A stretch of DNA of 64,000 nt, from contig NZ_LDUE01000030.1 of NCBI RefSeq assembly GCF_001038485.1, forward strand, positions 28,676-92,675, in the 5' to 3' direction. The first letter of the stretch is position 1. The number at the start of each line of letters is the position of its first letter. Below the pieces are notes generated by a model, which searched no databases, was not told the DNA's origin, and saw nothing but the letters and a program-made list of their open reading frames with translations. Source of the DNA: Ornithinibacillus californiensis (GTDB lineage Bacteria; Bacillota; Bacilli; Bacillales; Amphibacillaceae). Positions 9,151 to 19,782 of this stretch are shown one piece after another. The position numbers and the translations under genes were made by a program.

Positions 9151-10152
9151 ATGAGGAAATATGTAGCGTTTTTATTAATTGCTATCTTAATTAGCGTTCT
9201 AGCTGCTTGTTCATCCGATGAAGCGAATAGTGATGCTTCAGGTGACTGGGAGCCGGACAAATCAATTGAAATGGTTGCACCAGCTGGAGCAGGTGGGGGC
9301 TGGGATACGACTGCTAGAATGGCTGCAAAAGTGTTCAAAGAAGCAGGAATTATTGAAGAGGATATCGGTGTAATTAATAAGCCTGGTGGCGGTGGTGCTG
9401 TAGGTTGGGCTTACATTGCTGGGCATGAGGGTAGTAATAATCACTTATTTGTCGCCTCACCACCTATCATTCTTGTGCCTTTAAACGGACAATCCGAATA
9501 TAGTTATGATGATTTTACACCAATTGCCAATGTTATTGCTGATTATGGTGCATTCGCTGTTCGTGCAGATGCGCCTTGGGATGATTTGAATGATCTTTTC
9601 GAAGATATGAAAGCAGATCCTGAGAGCATCTCTGTAGTTGGAACATCTTCACCTGGTAGTATGGATCACATCCAATTTGTTCAAATTGCTAAGGCTGCAG
9701 GAGTCGATGTAACAAAAATCAAGTATGTTACTGACCCAGATGGTGTTGGTCTAACACAGTTATTAAACGGTAGTGTAGAAGTATTCTCCACAGGTGTTGC
9801 CGAAACAGTGGAACAAGTAAAAGCTGGAACGATTAAAGTTCTTGGTATTACAGCTGAAGAAAGATTATCTGGAGAAGTTTTAGAAGATTTCCCGACTGCA
9901 ATCGAACAAGGAATTGATGCATCCTTTGTAAACTGGCGTGGATTCTTCGGCCCTCCTAACATGGATGAAGCAGCAGTAAAATATTATGAAGCAAAATTTA
10001 AAGAGTTAAGTGATTCAGAGGAATTTAGTGCCATTCGTGATCAGTATGGCTGGGATGAAATGTTTATGGGAAGCGAAGATTATAAGACATTCTTAGATGA
10101 ACAAAATGAAACCGTTCAGACCTTATTAGATGAGCTAGGATTAGGTCAGTAA
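9151..10152 (+). CDS. tctC: Tripartite tricarboxylate transporter substrate-binding lipoprotein TctC
   Basis: This 333-residue lipoprotein captures a carboxylate outside the cell and delivers it to TctAB. Residues 1-20 are a lipoprotein signal with lipobox L-A-A-C (Cys20). The mature part starts with the family's IEMVAPAGAGGGWDTTARM motif and keeps the central VVGTSSPGSMDH ligand-loop region. The open frame extends back to 8989, but ATG 9151 has an AAGGGGG site nine bases upstream and gives a proper signal peptide. It is followed by tctB after a hairpin. The exact ligand (citrate, other carboxylate) is not deducible; the neighbouring CitA-like kinase supports a carboxylate. Confidence 0.92.
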   Translation: MRKYVAFLLIAILISVLAACSSDEANSDASGDWEPDKSIEMVAPAGAGGGWDTTARMAAKVFKEAGIIEEDIGVINKPGGGGAVGWAYIAGHEGSNNHLFVASPPIILVPLNGQSEYSYDDFTPIANVIADYGAFAVRADAPWDDLNDLFEDMKADPESISVVGTSSPGSMDHIQFVQIAKAAGVDVTKIKYVTDPDGVGLTQLLNGSVEVFSTGVAETVEQVKAGTIKVLGITAEERLSGEVLEDFPTAIEQGIDASFVNWRGFFGPPNMDEAAVKYYEAKFKELSDSEEFSAIRDQYGWDEMFMGSEDYKTFLDEQNETVQTLLDELGLGQ

Positions 10153-10169
10153 AAAATTAACCATTCTGT

Positions 10170-10208
10170 GAAGTCAATGATGTCCGGTCATTGGCTTCCG
10201 TTTGTTTT
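10170..10208 (+). terminator. Intercistronic hairpin between tctC and tctB
   Basis: An 11-bp stem (GAAGTCAATGA / TCATTGGCTTC, one G-T pair) with a 7-base loop is followed by a loose T-rich stretch. Such a leaky terminator or RNA stabiliser would give more binding protein than membrane subunits, as is common for binding-protein operons. Confidence 0.55.
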
Positions 10209-10233
10209 AAATCTACTTGTAGGTGGTGAATAG

Positions 10234-10692
10234 ATGTTTAAAACATTGAACCAACGTATAAGCATTGTATTACTTGTATTAGCTATTGTGTATTTAATAT
10301 TAGCCTTCCAATTACCTTCTTTTGCGTATACCAATATTGATGCGGATGTGGTCCCAAAAGGGTTGGGATTTTTATTAGTAGCGTTATCGATTGGGTTGTT
10401 TTTTGCTAAAGATTCCGAGACGGAGGAACAGAGAGCACGAAGGAATATTCCCCAGAAAGATATAGGGGCTCTTTTAGCTGTTTTTGCTTTTGTATTTTTA
10501 TATATTTTCTTTCTAGAATTATTAGGATTTGTGGTGACTACTGCAATCTTCATTTTCGGTTGTTCATGGTTCTTAGGCTATAAAAAGCATGTTGTAAATG
10601 CACTTGTTTCTGTTTTATTTCCTCTAGTAATGTATTTGTTATTTACTAGCTTTTTACAAATTAATCTACCACAAGGAATATTGCCTTTTTAA
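10234..10692 (+). CDS. tctB: Tripartite tricarboxylate transporter small membrane subunit TctB
   Basis: The 152-residue protein has four predicted membrane helices (about 10-28, 42-60, 80-100 and 120-140) and the VVPKGLGFLL segment near residue 45, the pattern of TctB. It forms the small subunit of the secondary transporter with TctA in the membrane. Start ATG 10234 follows AGGTGGTGA. It is 12 bases upstream of tctA, so the two are translationally close. TctB proteins are poorly conserved; the assignment rests on size, topology and position between tctC and tctA. Confidence 0.87.
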   Translation: MFKTLNQRISIVLLVLAIVYLILAFQLPSFAYTNIDADVVPKGLGFLLVALSIGLFFAKDSETEEQRARRNIPQKDIGALLAVFAFVFLYIFFLELLGFVVTTAIFIFGCSWFLGYKKHVVNALVSVLFPLVMYLLFTSFLQINLPQGILPF

Positions 10693-10704
10693 AGGGGGGA
10701 GCAT

Positions 10705-12195
10705 ATGGGATCGATTGAGGGTATACTAGCAGGTTTTCAAGTTGCGTTAAGCCTTGAAGGTATTATGTTTGTCTTGATTGGAGTTCTTGTTGGTACATTT
10801 ATTGGGATGTTACCAGGACTTGGTCCAATTAGTGCAATTGCGGTCATGATTCCTATTACATTTGGGATGGATCCAACACCTGCACTTGTAATGATGGCAG
10901 GGGTATATTATGGGGCAATATTTGGAGGATCAACATCTTCCATACTATTAAATGCACCAGGCGTATCTGGTACGGTCGCTACAGCTCTTGATGGCTACCC
11001 AATGGCACAGCAAGGGAAAGCAGGAAAAGCACTTGCGATAGCGGCGATATCATCGTTTGTTGGTGGAACAGTCAGTGTTGTCTTGCTTATGTTGTTTGCA
11101 CCATTGCTATCGAGTGTGGCTATTTCTTTTGATCCTCCTGCATATTTTGCCCTAATGTTTTTGGGACTAACTGCGATAACGAGTTTGTCAGAAGGGTCAA
11201 CAATTAAGGCGTTAATTTCGGCAGTAGTAGGGTTTATGGTTGTAACAATTGGCATTGATCCACAAACAGGTACGCAGCGATTTACATTTGGAAATGTGAA
11301 TTTACTAGAAGGGGTAGATTTCTTAGTCATTGCGTTAGGGCTATTTGCTCTAGCAGAAGTCTGTACATTAATCATTAATCGAAAAGATTTATCCTTTGAT
11401 AATAAACAAAAATTGGGGAGTTTAAAAATTACAAAGGATGAATTTAAAGAAATGAGAGGACCAATGACTAGGCAGTCCTTTCTTGGATTCTTATTAGGGG
11501 TTTTACCTGGAGCAGGTGCAACAATCGCCTCTTTCATCGGTTATATAACAGAAAAGCGACTTTCTAAGAATCCTGAGGAATTCGGAAAAGGATCAGTAAA
11601 AGGACTCGCAGCACCAGAAACTGCTAATAATGCTGCAACAAGTGGTGCTTTTGTGCCGTTATTAAGTCTAGGTATTCCAGGTTCTGGTACGACTGCTGTT
11701 ATGCTAGGTGCCTTTTTAGTATTAAATGTGCAACCAGGTCCGTTACTAATGACTGATCGACCTGAAATATTTTGGGGAATTATCGCTAGTATGTATATCG
11801 GTAATGTATTTCTATTAATCTTGAATCTACCATTAATACCTTATATCTCGAAAATACTAAAAATACCACGCCCTCTATTAATATCTTTAGTTATTATGTT
11901 TAGTATTATTGGGGTATATGCGATTAGTTTTAACACCTTTGATTTGTATATGTTGTTACTATTTGGTGTGATAGGATTCCTTATGCGTCTGTTCTCCTTC
12001 CCTGCACCACCTTTTATTTTAGCGTTTATATTAGGTGGCATGATGGAGCAAGCATTCAGACAATCCCTAACAATATCAAATGGAAGCTACATGATCTTTG
12101 TAGAAAGTCCAATTGCAATAAGTTTATTAATCATCGGCTTATTATCATTCCTATTCCCAATTATAGGACATTTTCGCCGTAAAAAAGAAGTGTAG
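10705..12195 (+). CDS. tctA: Tripartite tricarboxylate transporter large membrane subunit TctA
   Basis: The 496-residue integral membrane protein has about 11 hydrophobic segments. The family signature regions are near-perfect: GTFIGMLPGLGPISAIAVM with YYGAIFGGSTSSILLNAPG near the N terminus, and the pseudo-symmetric GVLPGAGATIASFIGY and LGIPGSGTTAVMLGAF in the middle. It is the ion-coupled channel subunit working with TctB and TctC. Start ATG 10705 follows AAAGGGGGGAG. The operon ends here: a GGGGACTGACCCC palindrome overlaps the stop, and a terminator module follows. Confidence 0.95.
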   Translation: MGSIEGILAGFQVALSLEGIMFVLIGVLVGTFIGMLPGLGPISAIAVMIPITFGMDPTPALVMMAGVYYGAIFGGSTSSILLNAPGVSGTVATALDGYPMAQQGKAGKALAIAAISSFVGGTVSVVLLMLFAPLLSSVAISFDPPAYFALMFLGLTAITSLSEGSTIKALISAVVGFMVVTIGIDPQTGTQRFTFGNVNLLEGVDFLVIALGLFALAEVCTLIINRKDLSFDNKQKLGSLKITKDEFKEMRGPMTRQSFLGFLLGVLPGAGATIASFIGYITEKRLSKNPEEFGKGSVKGLAAPETANNAATSGAFVPLLSLGIPGSGTTAVMLGAFLVLNVQPGPLLMTDRPEIFWGIIASMYIGNVFLLILNLPLIPYISKILKIPRPLLISLVIMFSIIGVYAISFNTFDLYMLLLFGVIGFLMRLFSFPAPPFILAFILGGMMEQAFRQSLTISNGSYMIFVESPIAISLLIIGLLSFLFPIIGHFRRKKEV

Positions 12196-12217
12196 GGGGA
12201 CTGACCCCTCAGGTGAG

Positions 12218-12256
12218 TAGTACGCTCGATCAGGAGCTTCCTTTATGGGAGCTCCT
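12218..12256 (+). terminator. Terminator module after tctA (copy 2 of the repeated unit)
   Basis: AGGAGCT pairs with AGCTCCT over an 11-base loop, followed by TTTGTGTTTTT. The unit, including the leader GCTCGATCAGG, repeats the one at 6591-6630 almost base for base. Confidence 0.75.
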
Positions 12257-12379
12257 TTGTGTTTTTATGTATAGAAATTAATCAGCAGGATTTCCAATTT
12301 TCGCAAAAAATAGTCCCATCATGACGACAGACAGTGTATCATAAAATATAATAAAAAGGTTTTTGGGAGGATGCCAATT

Positions 12380-13093
12380 ATGAAACCATTAATCGGAGTA
12401 ATAACGTCTACAGAACTGGATGATGATATTTACTATGAGGGGAAAGACAATGTGAATGCCATTATGAAAGCTGGTGGGATTCCGATTCTACTTCCTTATT
12501 ATGATCAGGAAGTAGATATAAAAGAGATTGCAAGTAGGCTAGATGGACTGTATGCAACTGGTGGGTATGATATTGACCCTACCCTGTTTGGAGAAGAGCC
12601 CCATCCAAAGCTTGGAACAATTCTACCTGAACGTGATATTTTTGAGATAGCGTTAATAAACAAAATGCTAGAAATGGATAAACCAATTCTCGGTGTGTGT
12701 CGTGGTAGCCAGACGTTGAATATTGCACTTGGCGGTGATATGTACCAAGATATCTACTCGCAAATAGAAGGCGAGTTATTACAACATCAGCAGAAAGCAC
12801 CTAAATATCATGGTTCCCATTTTGTCGAAGTTAAAAAAGGTTCGCTATTGAATCGGTTAACTGGTGAAACTAAACTAAAAGTAAATAGTCGCCATCACCA
12901 AGCAAATCGTAACGTTGTAGAACCCCTTCAAATATGTGCAACAGCAAGCGACGGAGTTATAGAAGCAATCGAAAGTACAAAACACCGATTTGCTCTAGCC
13001 CTTCAATGGCATCCAGAAAATATGTACAGTAAAAATGATCCGATAGCAGAATCGATTTTTAGAGGATTTATAGCAGCTTGTGTGAAAGAGTAA
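12380..13093 (+). CDS. Class I glutamine-amidotransferase-like hydrolase (peptidase C26, PuuD-like)
   Basis: The 237-residue cytosolic protein has the peptidase C26 layout: nucleophile Cys107 in LGVCRGSQTLNIALGG, a substrate segment HQQ...KYHGSH, and the His-Glu pair in ALQWHPE near the C terminus. Relatives hydrolyse gamma-glutamyl bonds such as gamma-glutamyl-GABA. The frame reaches ATG 12371, but that codon abuts the GGGAGG site; ATG 12380 is spaced nine bases from it and gives the usual M-K-P-x-I-G-V start. It is followed 35 bases later by an M19 dipeptidase, suggesting joint peptide or gamma-glutamyl turnover. Substrate unproven. Confidence 0.85.
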   Translation: MKPLIGVITSTELDDDIYYEGKDNVNAIMKAGGIPILLPYYDQEVDIKEIASRLDGLYATGGYDIDPTLFGEEPHPKLGTILPERDIFEIALINKMLEMDKPILGVCRGSQTLNIALGGDMYQDIYSQIEGELLQHQQKAPKYHGSHFVEVKKGSLLNRLTGETKLKVNSRHHQANRNVVEPLQICATASDGVIEAIESTKHRFALALQWHPENMYSKNDPIAESIFRGFIAACVKE

Positions 13094-13128
13094 TGTAACA
13101 AAGTTTAAAAAATGAAAGGAACTTCAAA

Positions 13129-14079
13129 TTGAAAATAATCGATACACATTGTGACGCTCTATTTAAACTTCAACAATCCAGAAGACAGCTATTCCAAAAG
13201 AAGCCACTTCAATTTAAAGATTCACCAGAACTAAATACGAATCTCGGATACTTGAAAACAGGCAATGTTAACGTGCAATTTTTTGCTATTTTTATGATGC
13301 CGGAAGTACCTAATGGAGAAAAATGGCAGCATGCACTAGAGCAAATTGATATTTTTTATCATGAGATTCTCGGGCAAAATCCAGAAATGAAACATATTAA
13401 AAACTGGCAAGATATAAAGCACTTAAAAGAGGGAGAAATAGGTGCCGTATTAACACTAGAAGGTGCGGACTCATTTGGTAATGACTTAGCTAAGCTTCGT
13501 TTGCTTTACCAACTTGGTGTCATGTCCATTGGGCTAACATGGAATAATGCTAATCTATGTGCTGATGGAGTAGGAGAGCAACGGGGTGCAGGTCTGACAG
13601 AATTCGGGAAAGAGGTTGTCAAACTAAATAATGAACACGGTGTCTTAACGGATGTATCCCATCTCTCTGTAAAGGCTTTTTGGGATGTAATGGAACTGGC
13701 AAACAATCCAATTGCGAGCCATTCTAATGCGTATACACTGTGCAGACACCCTCGAAATCTGAACGATGAACAAATTCAAGCGATGTTTGATAAAAAGGCA
13801 ATGATTCATGTTGTTTTCTGGCCACCGTTTATTAATTATGAACAGCATAACGCTAGCATTTCTGATTTAATAAAGCATATTGATTATTTATGTTCCTTAG
13901 GAGGAGTACGGAACATTGGGCTCGGCTCTGATTTTGATGGGATCTCGTCATTTGTTACTGACTTAGAAAATGCATCTAACTATCAAAACTTAATAAATGA
14001 GCTGTTAAAGCATTATTCAGAAGAGAAGGTAAAAGGGTTTGCATATAGGAATTTCCTTAACCGATATGTCGATGTGTAA
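13129..14079 (+). CDS. Membrane-dipeptidase-family (M19) zinc dipeptidase
   Basis: The 316-residue amidohydrolase-fold protein carries the M19 metal ligands: His and Asp in IIDTHCD at the N terminus, Glu in TLEGAD, and His in DVSHLS and ASHSNAY. The late LGSDFDG aspartate motif is also present. These enzymes cleave dipeptides, including some D-amino-acid or beta-lactam-like substrates; no signal peptide is present, so it should act in the cytosol. The start is TTG 13129, eight bases after GAAAGGA; no ATG lies in frame nearby. It likely forms an operon with the preceding C26-type hydrolase. Confidence 0.88.
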   Translation: MKIIDTHCDALFKLQQSRRQLFQKKPLQFKDSPELNTNLGYLKTGNVNVQFFAIFMMPEVPNGEKWQHALEQIDIFYHEILGQNPEMKHIKNWQDIKHLKEGEIGAVLTLEGADSFGNDLAKLRLLYQLGVMSIGLTWNNANLCADGVGEQRGAGLTEFGKEVVKLNNEHGVLTDVSHLSVKAFWDVMELANNPIASHSNAYTLCRHPRNLNDEQIQAMFDKKAMIHVVFWPPFINYEQHNASISDLIKHIDYLCSLGGVRNIGLGSDFDGISSFVTDLENASNYQNLINELLKHYSEEKVKGFAYRNFLNRYVDV

Positions 14080-14317
14080 GTAACTGAAATTATTTATTTC
14101 TGTGGAAGATTCGGCTCGTATTATATAGTGGACAAATGTTTTTTAAAATTTCCATATTTTTACGCATAGAAGACTTTTCCAATCATATACTGATAAGTTG
14201 TTGTAATGTCCAACCACTCGGCTGCATAGAATGATATGTGGCCTATTTTTCCTGGAAAGCAGGAAGAATACCGGTAACGTAGATGAACACAATTTATTAG
14301 GAGAGAGGAAACGAGCG

Positions 14318-16162
14318 ATGTGTGGAATAACCGGTATTGTTAGTTGGAAGAACTTTGTTCGTGAGGAAAGAGAAATTCTTCAAAAAATGACAGAAACGCT
14401 GTCGTTAAGAGGACCAGATGATACGAATATTTGGTTTGATACATTTGTAGGCTTTGGACATAAGCGGTTGGCTGTCGTGGATTTAGAAGGTGGAAAACAG
14501 CCGATGCAAAAGAAAGCGGATGGCAATGCTTATACGATAGTTTATAATGGAGAGCTATATAATACAGAAGAACTAAGAAGTGAACTACGTAAGCGAGGAC
14601 ATATCTTTACTACAACTTCGGATACGGAAGTTTTGCTTACCTCATATATCGAGTGGAAGGAAGCGTGTGTTGAGCATCTGAATGGCATTTATGCCTTTGG
14701 TGTTTGGGATGATGCAAGACAACAACTGTTTATGTCACGGGATCGACTTGGAGTGAAGCCTTTATTTTTCTATGAAGGTGATGGGCGCTTTTTATTCGGA
14801 TCTGAGATCAAAGCGATTTTAGCTCATGATGAGGTGAAGGCCGAAGTGGATGATGATGGATTAGCGGAGATTTTTGGCTTAGGTCCTTCGAGAACGCCAG
14901 GCAATGGAATTTTTAAACATATGAAGGAACTACGAGCAGGACATTCGTTAACCTTTTCCAAAAATGGTCTAAAAATATGGCGCTATTGGAATGTGGAAAG
15001 TAAAGAACATACAGATTCTGTGGAGGAAACAATCCGACGAGTGAGAGAACTTTTTATCGATGCAGTTGAAAGGCAGTTAGTTGCCGATGTACCCGTATCT
15101 ACTTTTCTATCAGGTGGCGTCGATTCTAGCGCCATTACTGCTGTGGCTTCAGAGTACTTTAAGAAAAATGATAGAGGGCAGCTTACTACTTTCTCCATTG
15201 ATTACAAAGGAAATGAGAAGCACTTTGAAGCTAGTAAATTCCAACCTTCTAGTGATAGACCATATATTGAAAAAATGGTGAACGCTTTTGCTACAGACCA
15301 TCATGATGAATTGATTTCAGGAAAAGAACTAGCAAACTACTTGAAAGAGGCTGTTGTATTGCGAGACCAGCCGGGGATGGCAGATATTGATTCATCGCTA
15401 CTATGGTTTTGTAAACAAGTAAAACAACATACCACCGTTAGTTTATCTGGTGAATGTGCCGATGAAATATTCGGTGGATATCCTTGGTTTCATGAACCGG
15501 ATGCTGCTGGAGATGGATTTCCTTGGGTACGTTCCTTAGATTCTCGTATTGACCTATTGTTACCCAAGTGGCAAGAAAAACTAAATTTAAAGACGTACGT
15601 TCATGAACGGTATCAAGAAACGATTGCAGAAACACCACTGCTTGATGGTGAGAACAAACAAGATGCTAGGAGAAGAGAGTTGTTTTATCTCAACATGCAT
15701 TGGTTTATGCAACAGCTATTGGACCGAAAAGACCGAATGAGTATGGGGGCTAGTTTAGAAGTGCGTGTTCCTTTTGCGGATCATCATCTAGTAGAATATG
15801 TTTGGAATATTCCTTGGGAAATGAAGATGTATGGCGGAAGGGAGAAAGGAATTCTTCGAAAAGCTCTAGAAGGGATCCTCCCCGATGAGATTTTATATCG
15901 AAAGAAAAGCCCATATCCAAAAACCTTCCAACCCGAATATACGAAACAAGTAGTGAAGTGGATGGAGGAGATATTAGCTGATAAGGATGCCCCGTTATTT
16001 GATTTTCTCAATCGCGAAAAGGTAGAGGCTATTGTCCGTAGTGAGGGGAAAGAGTTTGAGGATCCGTGGTATGGTCAGTTAATGAAAGGACCACAACTAA
16101 TTGCCCATTTATGCCAGATTGATTATTGGCTACGAACCTATCAAGTTACTGTCAAAGGGTAG
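14318..16162 (+). CDS. asnB: Glutamine-hydrolysing asparagine synthetase (AsnB/AsnO type)
   Basis: The 614-residue enzyme makes asparagine from aspartate, ATP and glutamine. The N-terminal Ntn glutaminase needs a cysteine exposed after Met removal, and M-C-G-I-T-G-I begins exactly at ATG 14318. This fixes the start even though the frame extends to 14231; AGGAGAGAGG lies upstream. The synthetase domain has the ATP-pyrophosphatase loop STFLSGGVDSS (about residue 265) and SGECADEIFGGYPW. Length equals that of B. subtilis AsnO as I recall it. It is monocistronic, with a strong terminator. No T-box or other riboswitch was recognised in the 238-base upstream gap. Confidence 0.93.
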   Translation: MCGITGIVSWKNFVREEREILQKMTETLSLRGPDDTNIWFDTFVGFGHKRLAVVDLEGGKQPMQKKADGNAYTIVYNGELYNTEELRSELRKRGHIFTTTSDTEVLLTSYIEWKEACVEHLNGIYAFGVWDDARQQLFMSRDRLGVKPLFFYEGDGRFLFGSEIKAILAHDEVKAEVDDDGLAEIFGLGPSRTPGNGIFKHMKELRAGHSLTFSKNGLKIWRYWNVESKEHTDSVEETIRRVRELFIDAVERQLVADVPVSTFLSGGVDSSAITAVASEYFKKNDRGQLTTFSIDYKGNEKHFEASKFQPSSDRPYIEKMVNAFATDHHDELISGKELANYLKEAVVLRDQPGMADIDSSLLWFCKQVKQHTTVSLSGECADEIFGGYPWFHEPDAAGDGFPWVRSLDSRIDLLLPKWQEKLNLKTYVHERYQETIAETPLLDGENKQDARRRELFYLNMHWFMQQLLDRKDRMSMGASLEVRVPFADHHLVEYVWNIPWEMKMYGGREKGILRKALEGILPDEILYRKKSPYPKTFQPEYTKQVVKWMEEILADKDAPLFDFLNREKVEAIVRSEGKEFEDPWYGQLMKGPQLIAHLCQIDYWLRTYQVTVKG

Positions 16163-16180
16163 ATAGAATGATTATATTAC

Positions 16181-16213
16181 AAAAAGTAGTGGGAGTATTC
16201 CACTACTTTTTTT
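16181..16213 (+). terminator. Terminator after the asparagine synthetase gene
   Basis: A 13-bp stem (AAAAGTAGTGGGA / TTCCACTACTTTT, with G-T) and a short loop run into a T tract. Confidence 0.9.
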
Positions 16214-16268
16214 CTTTAATTATACGAATTTAGGCATGTATGTATTTTAGTAGGAATATATTGTAATA

Positions 16269-16311
16269 GAAAATTTGGTACATGCTTTTATTACCTAACT
16301 ACCAAATTTCC
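16269..16311 (+). promoter_or_regulatory. Inverted repeat in the glpF leader region
   Basis: AAATTTGGTA (16271-16280) and TACCAAATTT (16300-16309) form a perfect 10-bp inverted repeat around 19 bases, ending 36 bases before glpF. No T run follows, so it is not a standard terminator. It may be an operator or an RNA element. In B. subtilis glpFK is controlled by the antiterminator GlpP acting on the leader, but this hairpin is not itself proof of that. Confidence 0.45.
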
Positions 16312-16346
16312 CAAGTCTAAATCATAAGAAAAGGGGTGTTGGTAAG

Positions 16347-17156
16347 ATGTCAGAGTTTATGGCAGAACTAATTGGTACGATGATTTTGATCATTTTTGGT
16401 GGCGGAGTTGTTGGTGGGGTTGTCCTTAAGAACTCCAAGGCAGAAGGGGCAGGTTGGATTGTTATTACTGTAGGATGGGGTCTCGCGGTAGCAATGGCGG
16501 TTTATGCAGTTGGAAGTGTTTCGGGGGCTCATATTAATCCTGCGGTAACATTAGGTTTTGCTGCAGTGGGAGAATTTGAATGGGCAAAAGTTCCTATATA
16601 CCTAACAGCACAAATGATAGGAGCTATTATTGGTGGAGCAGTTGTTTACCTTGCTTACTTAGCACATTGGAGAAAAACAGATGACCCAGCTACAAAGCTT
16701 GCTGTATTCTCTACGGCGCCAGCAGAGCGTAGTATGTTTGCAAACTTTCTGACCGAGACTATTGGTACGTTTGTATTACTGATGGGCTTAATGTTTATTG
16801 GTGCAAATCAGTTTACAGAAGGGTTAAATCCATTAATTGTCGGTCTACTAATTGTAGCGATTGGGGTATCTCTAGGTGGTCCAACAGGTTATGCTATTAA
16901 TCCTGCCCGTGATTTAGGACCAAGAATTGCGCATGCTCTTCTTCCGATTGCTGGTAAAGGTGGATCTGATTGGGGTTACTCTTGGATTCCGGTAGTTGGA
17001 CCAATCTTTGGTGGAATCTACGGTGCAGTATTCTATCAGGCGATATTTTTAGGGAACGTTTCCGCTTTATTCTGGATTATGAGTGTGCTTGTATTAGTAG
17101 CAATTGGTGGCGCTGTTAATGAAGACTTTAAAAAGCAAGGTGCACAAGTAGGCTAG
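16347..17156 (+). CDS. glpF: Glycerol uptake facilitator GlpF (MIP family)
   Basis: The 269-residue channel has six membrane helices and both half-membrane NPA motifs: HINPAVTLG (about residue 68) and AINPARDLGPR (about residue 188). The Arg-Asp after the second NPA marks the aquaglyceroporin branch rather than water channels. It lets glycerol diffuse in, where GlpK traps it. Start ATG 16347 follows AAAAGGGGTG. glpK follows after 45 bases, the common Firmicute glpFK order. Confidence 0.95.
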   Translation: MSEFMAELIGTMILIIFGGGVVGGVVLKNSKAEGAGWIVITVGWGLAVAMAVYAVGSVSGAHINPAVTLGFAAVGEFEWAKVPIYLTAQMIGAIIGGAVVYLAYLAHWRKTDDPATKLAVFSTAPAERSMFANFLTETIGTFVLLMGLMFIGANQFTEGLNPLIVGLLIVAIGVSLGGPTGYAINPARDLGPRIAHALLPIAGKGGSDWGYSWIPVVGPIFGGIYGAVFYQAIFLGNVSALFWIMSVLVLVAIGGAVNEDFKKQGAQVG

Positions 17157-17186
17157 CAGACAAAGAGGTTGTATAATAGTTAGTAA

Positions 17187-18698
<1,512 letters not shown>

Positions 18699-18719
18699 CT
18701 GAATAACATACTACTGACA

Positions 18720-18749
18720 AGGCCCTAACGAATAACACCGATAGGGCCT
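18720..18749 (+). terminator. Stem-loop between glpK and dhaK
   Basis: AGGCCCTA-a-CG pairs with CG-a-TAGGGCCT around an 8-base loop. The following sequence is only weakly T-rich, so this may be partial termination or RNA processing between glpFK and dhaKLM. Confidence 0.6.
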
Positions 18750-18777
18750 ATCTTAATAGGTAAGGGGGAAAGTTAAG

Positions 18778-19767
18778 ATGAAAAAAATAATCAACGATCC
18801 GAATCAGGTTGTCCAAGATATGGTGGATGGATTAGTAGCAGCATTTCCAGAAACCTTAAAGCAAGTACCAGATACATTTGTTGTAGCAAGAGCGGATTCA
18901 GCTGTAACTGGAAAAGTTGCATTAGTAAGTGGTGGTGGAAGTGGACATGAACCGGCACATGCAGGTTATATCGGAAAAGGAATGCTAGATGCAGCTGTGT
19001 GTGGTGAAGTGTTTACATCCCCAACTCCTGACCAAGTTTTTGAAGCAATTAAAGCAGTGGATAGTGGTGAAGGGGTATTTTTAGTAATTAAAAATTACAC
19101 CGGAGACGTCTTGAATTTTGAGATGGCTGCAGAGCTTGCAGAAGCGGAAGGAATTAAAGTAGCTAATGTCATTGTAAATGATGATGTTGCAGTGGAAGAC
19201 AGCTCGTTTACTACGGGACGTCGAGGAATAGCTGGAACTGTGTTTGTGCATAAGATAGCCGGTGCGAAAGCTGAAGTTGGAGGGACTTTGGATGAAGTAA
19301 AAGGAGTTGCAGAAAAAGTGGTAGCTAATGTACGTTCCATGGGGATGGCATTAACACCATGCACCGTACCTGCTGCTGGCGAACCAAGCTTTACACTTGC
19401 AGAGAATGAAATGGAAATCGGTATGGGTATCCATGGAGAACCAGGAATTAATCGCGGATCGATAGCAAGTGCTGACGAGATTGCAGACACGTTAATGGGG
19501 AAAATTCTGGAGGATTATGACTTTTCAGGAGAGGTTGCTGTCTTAGTGAATGGACTCGGTTCTACTCCTGAAATGGAACTGTATATCTTAAATAAAAAAG
19601 TCCAGGATATATTGGCAGACAGAGGAATTAAGGTGTATAAAACATTTGTTGGGGAATATATGACTTCATTGGAAATGGCTGGCTGTTCAGTTTCGTTACT
19701 AAAGTTGGATGATGAACTAAAAGAATTATTAAATGCAGAGTCACTAGCACCAGCATTTCGAATGTAA
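18778..19767 (+). CDS. dhaK: PTS-dependent dihydroxyacetone kinase, substrate-binding subunit DhaK
   Basis: This 329-residue subunit binds dihydroxyacetone covalently. His219 (MGIHGEPG) corresponds to the hemiaminal-forming His of E. coli DhaK; His57 (GSGHEPAH) and Asp110 (NYTGD) match its catalytic pair. Length suits DhaK alone, with no fused ATP-binding DhaL domain. Start ATG 18778 follows AAGGGGGAAAG. It heads dhaK-dhaL-dhaM, spaced by 15 and 1 bases, a single operon for phosphorylating dihydroxyacetone with PEP through the PTS. Confidence 0.95.
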   Translation: MKKIINDPNQVVQDMVDGLVAAFPETLKQVPDTFVVARADSAVTGKVALVSGGGSGHEPAHAGYIGKGMLDAAVCGEVFTSPTPDQVFEAIKAVDSGEGVFLVIKNYTGDVLNFEMAAELAEAEGIKVANVIVNDDVAVEDSSFTTGRRGIAGTVFVHKIAGAKAEVGGTLDEVKGVAEKVVANVRSMGMALTPCTVPAAGEPSFTLAENEMEIGMGIHGEPGINRGSIASADEIADTLMGKILEDYDFSGEVAVLVNGLGSTPEMELYILNKKVQDILADRGIKVYKTFVGEYMTSLEMAGCSVSLLKLDDELKELLNAESLAPAFRM

Positions 19768-19782
19768 GAAAGGAGAGGTTCC

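Noticed and set aside
14080..14317. T-box or riboswitch upstream of the asparagine synthetase gene
   Set aside because: No T-box AGGGTGG sequence, specifier stem or antiterminator pair could be found.
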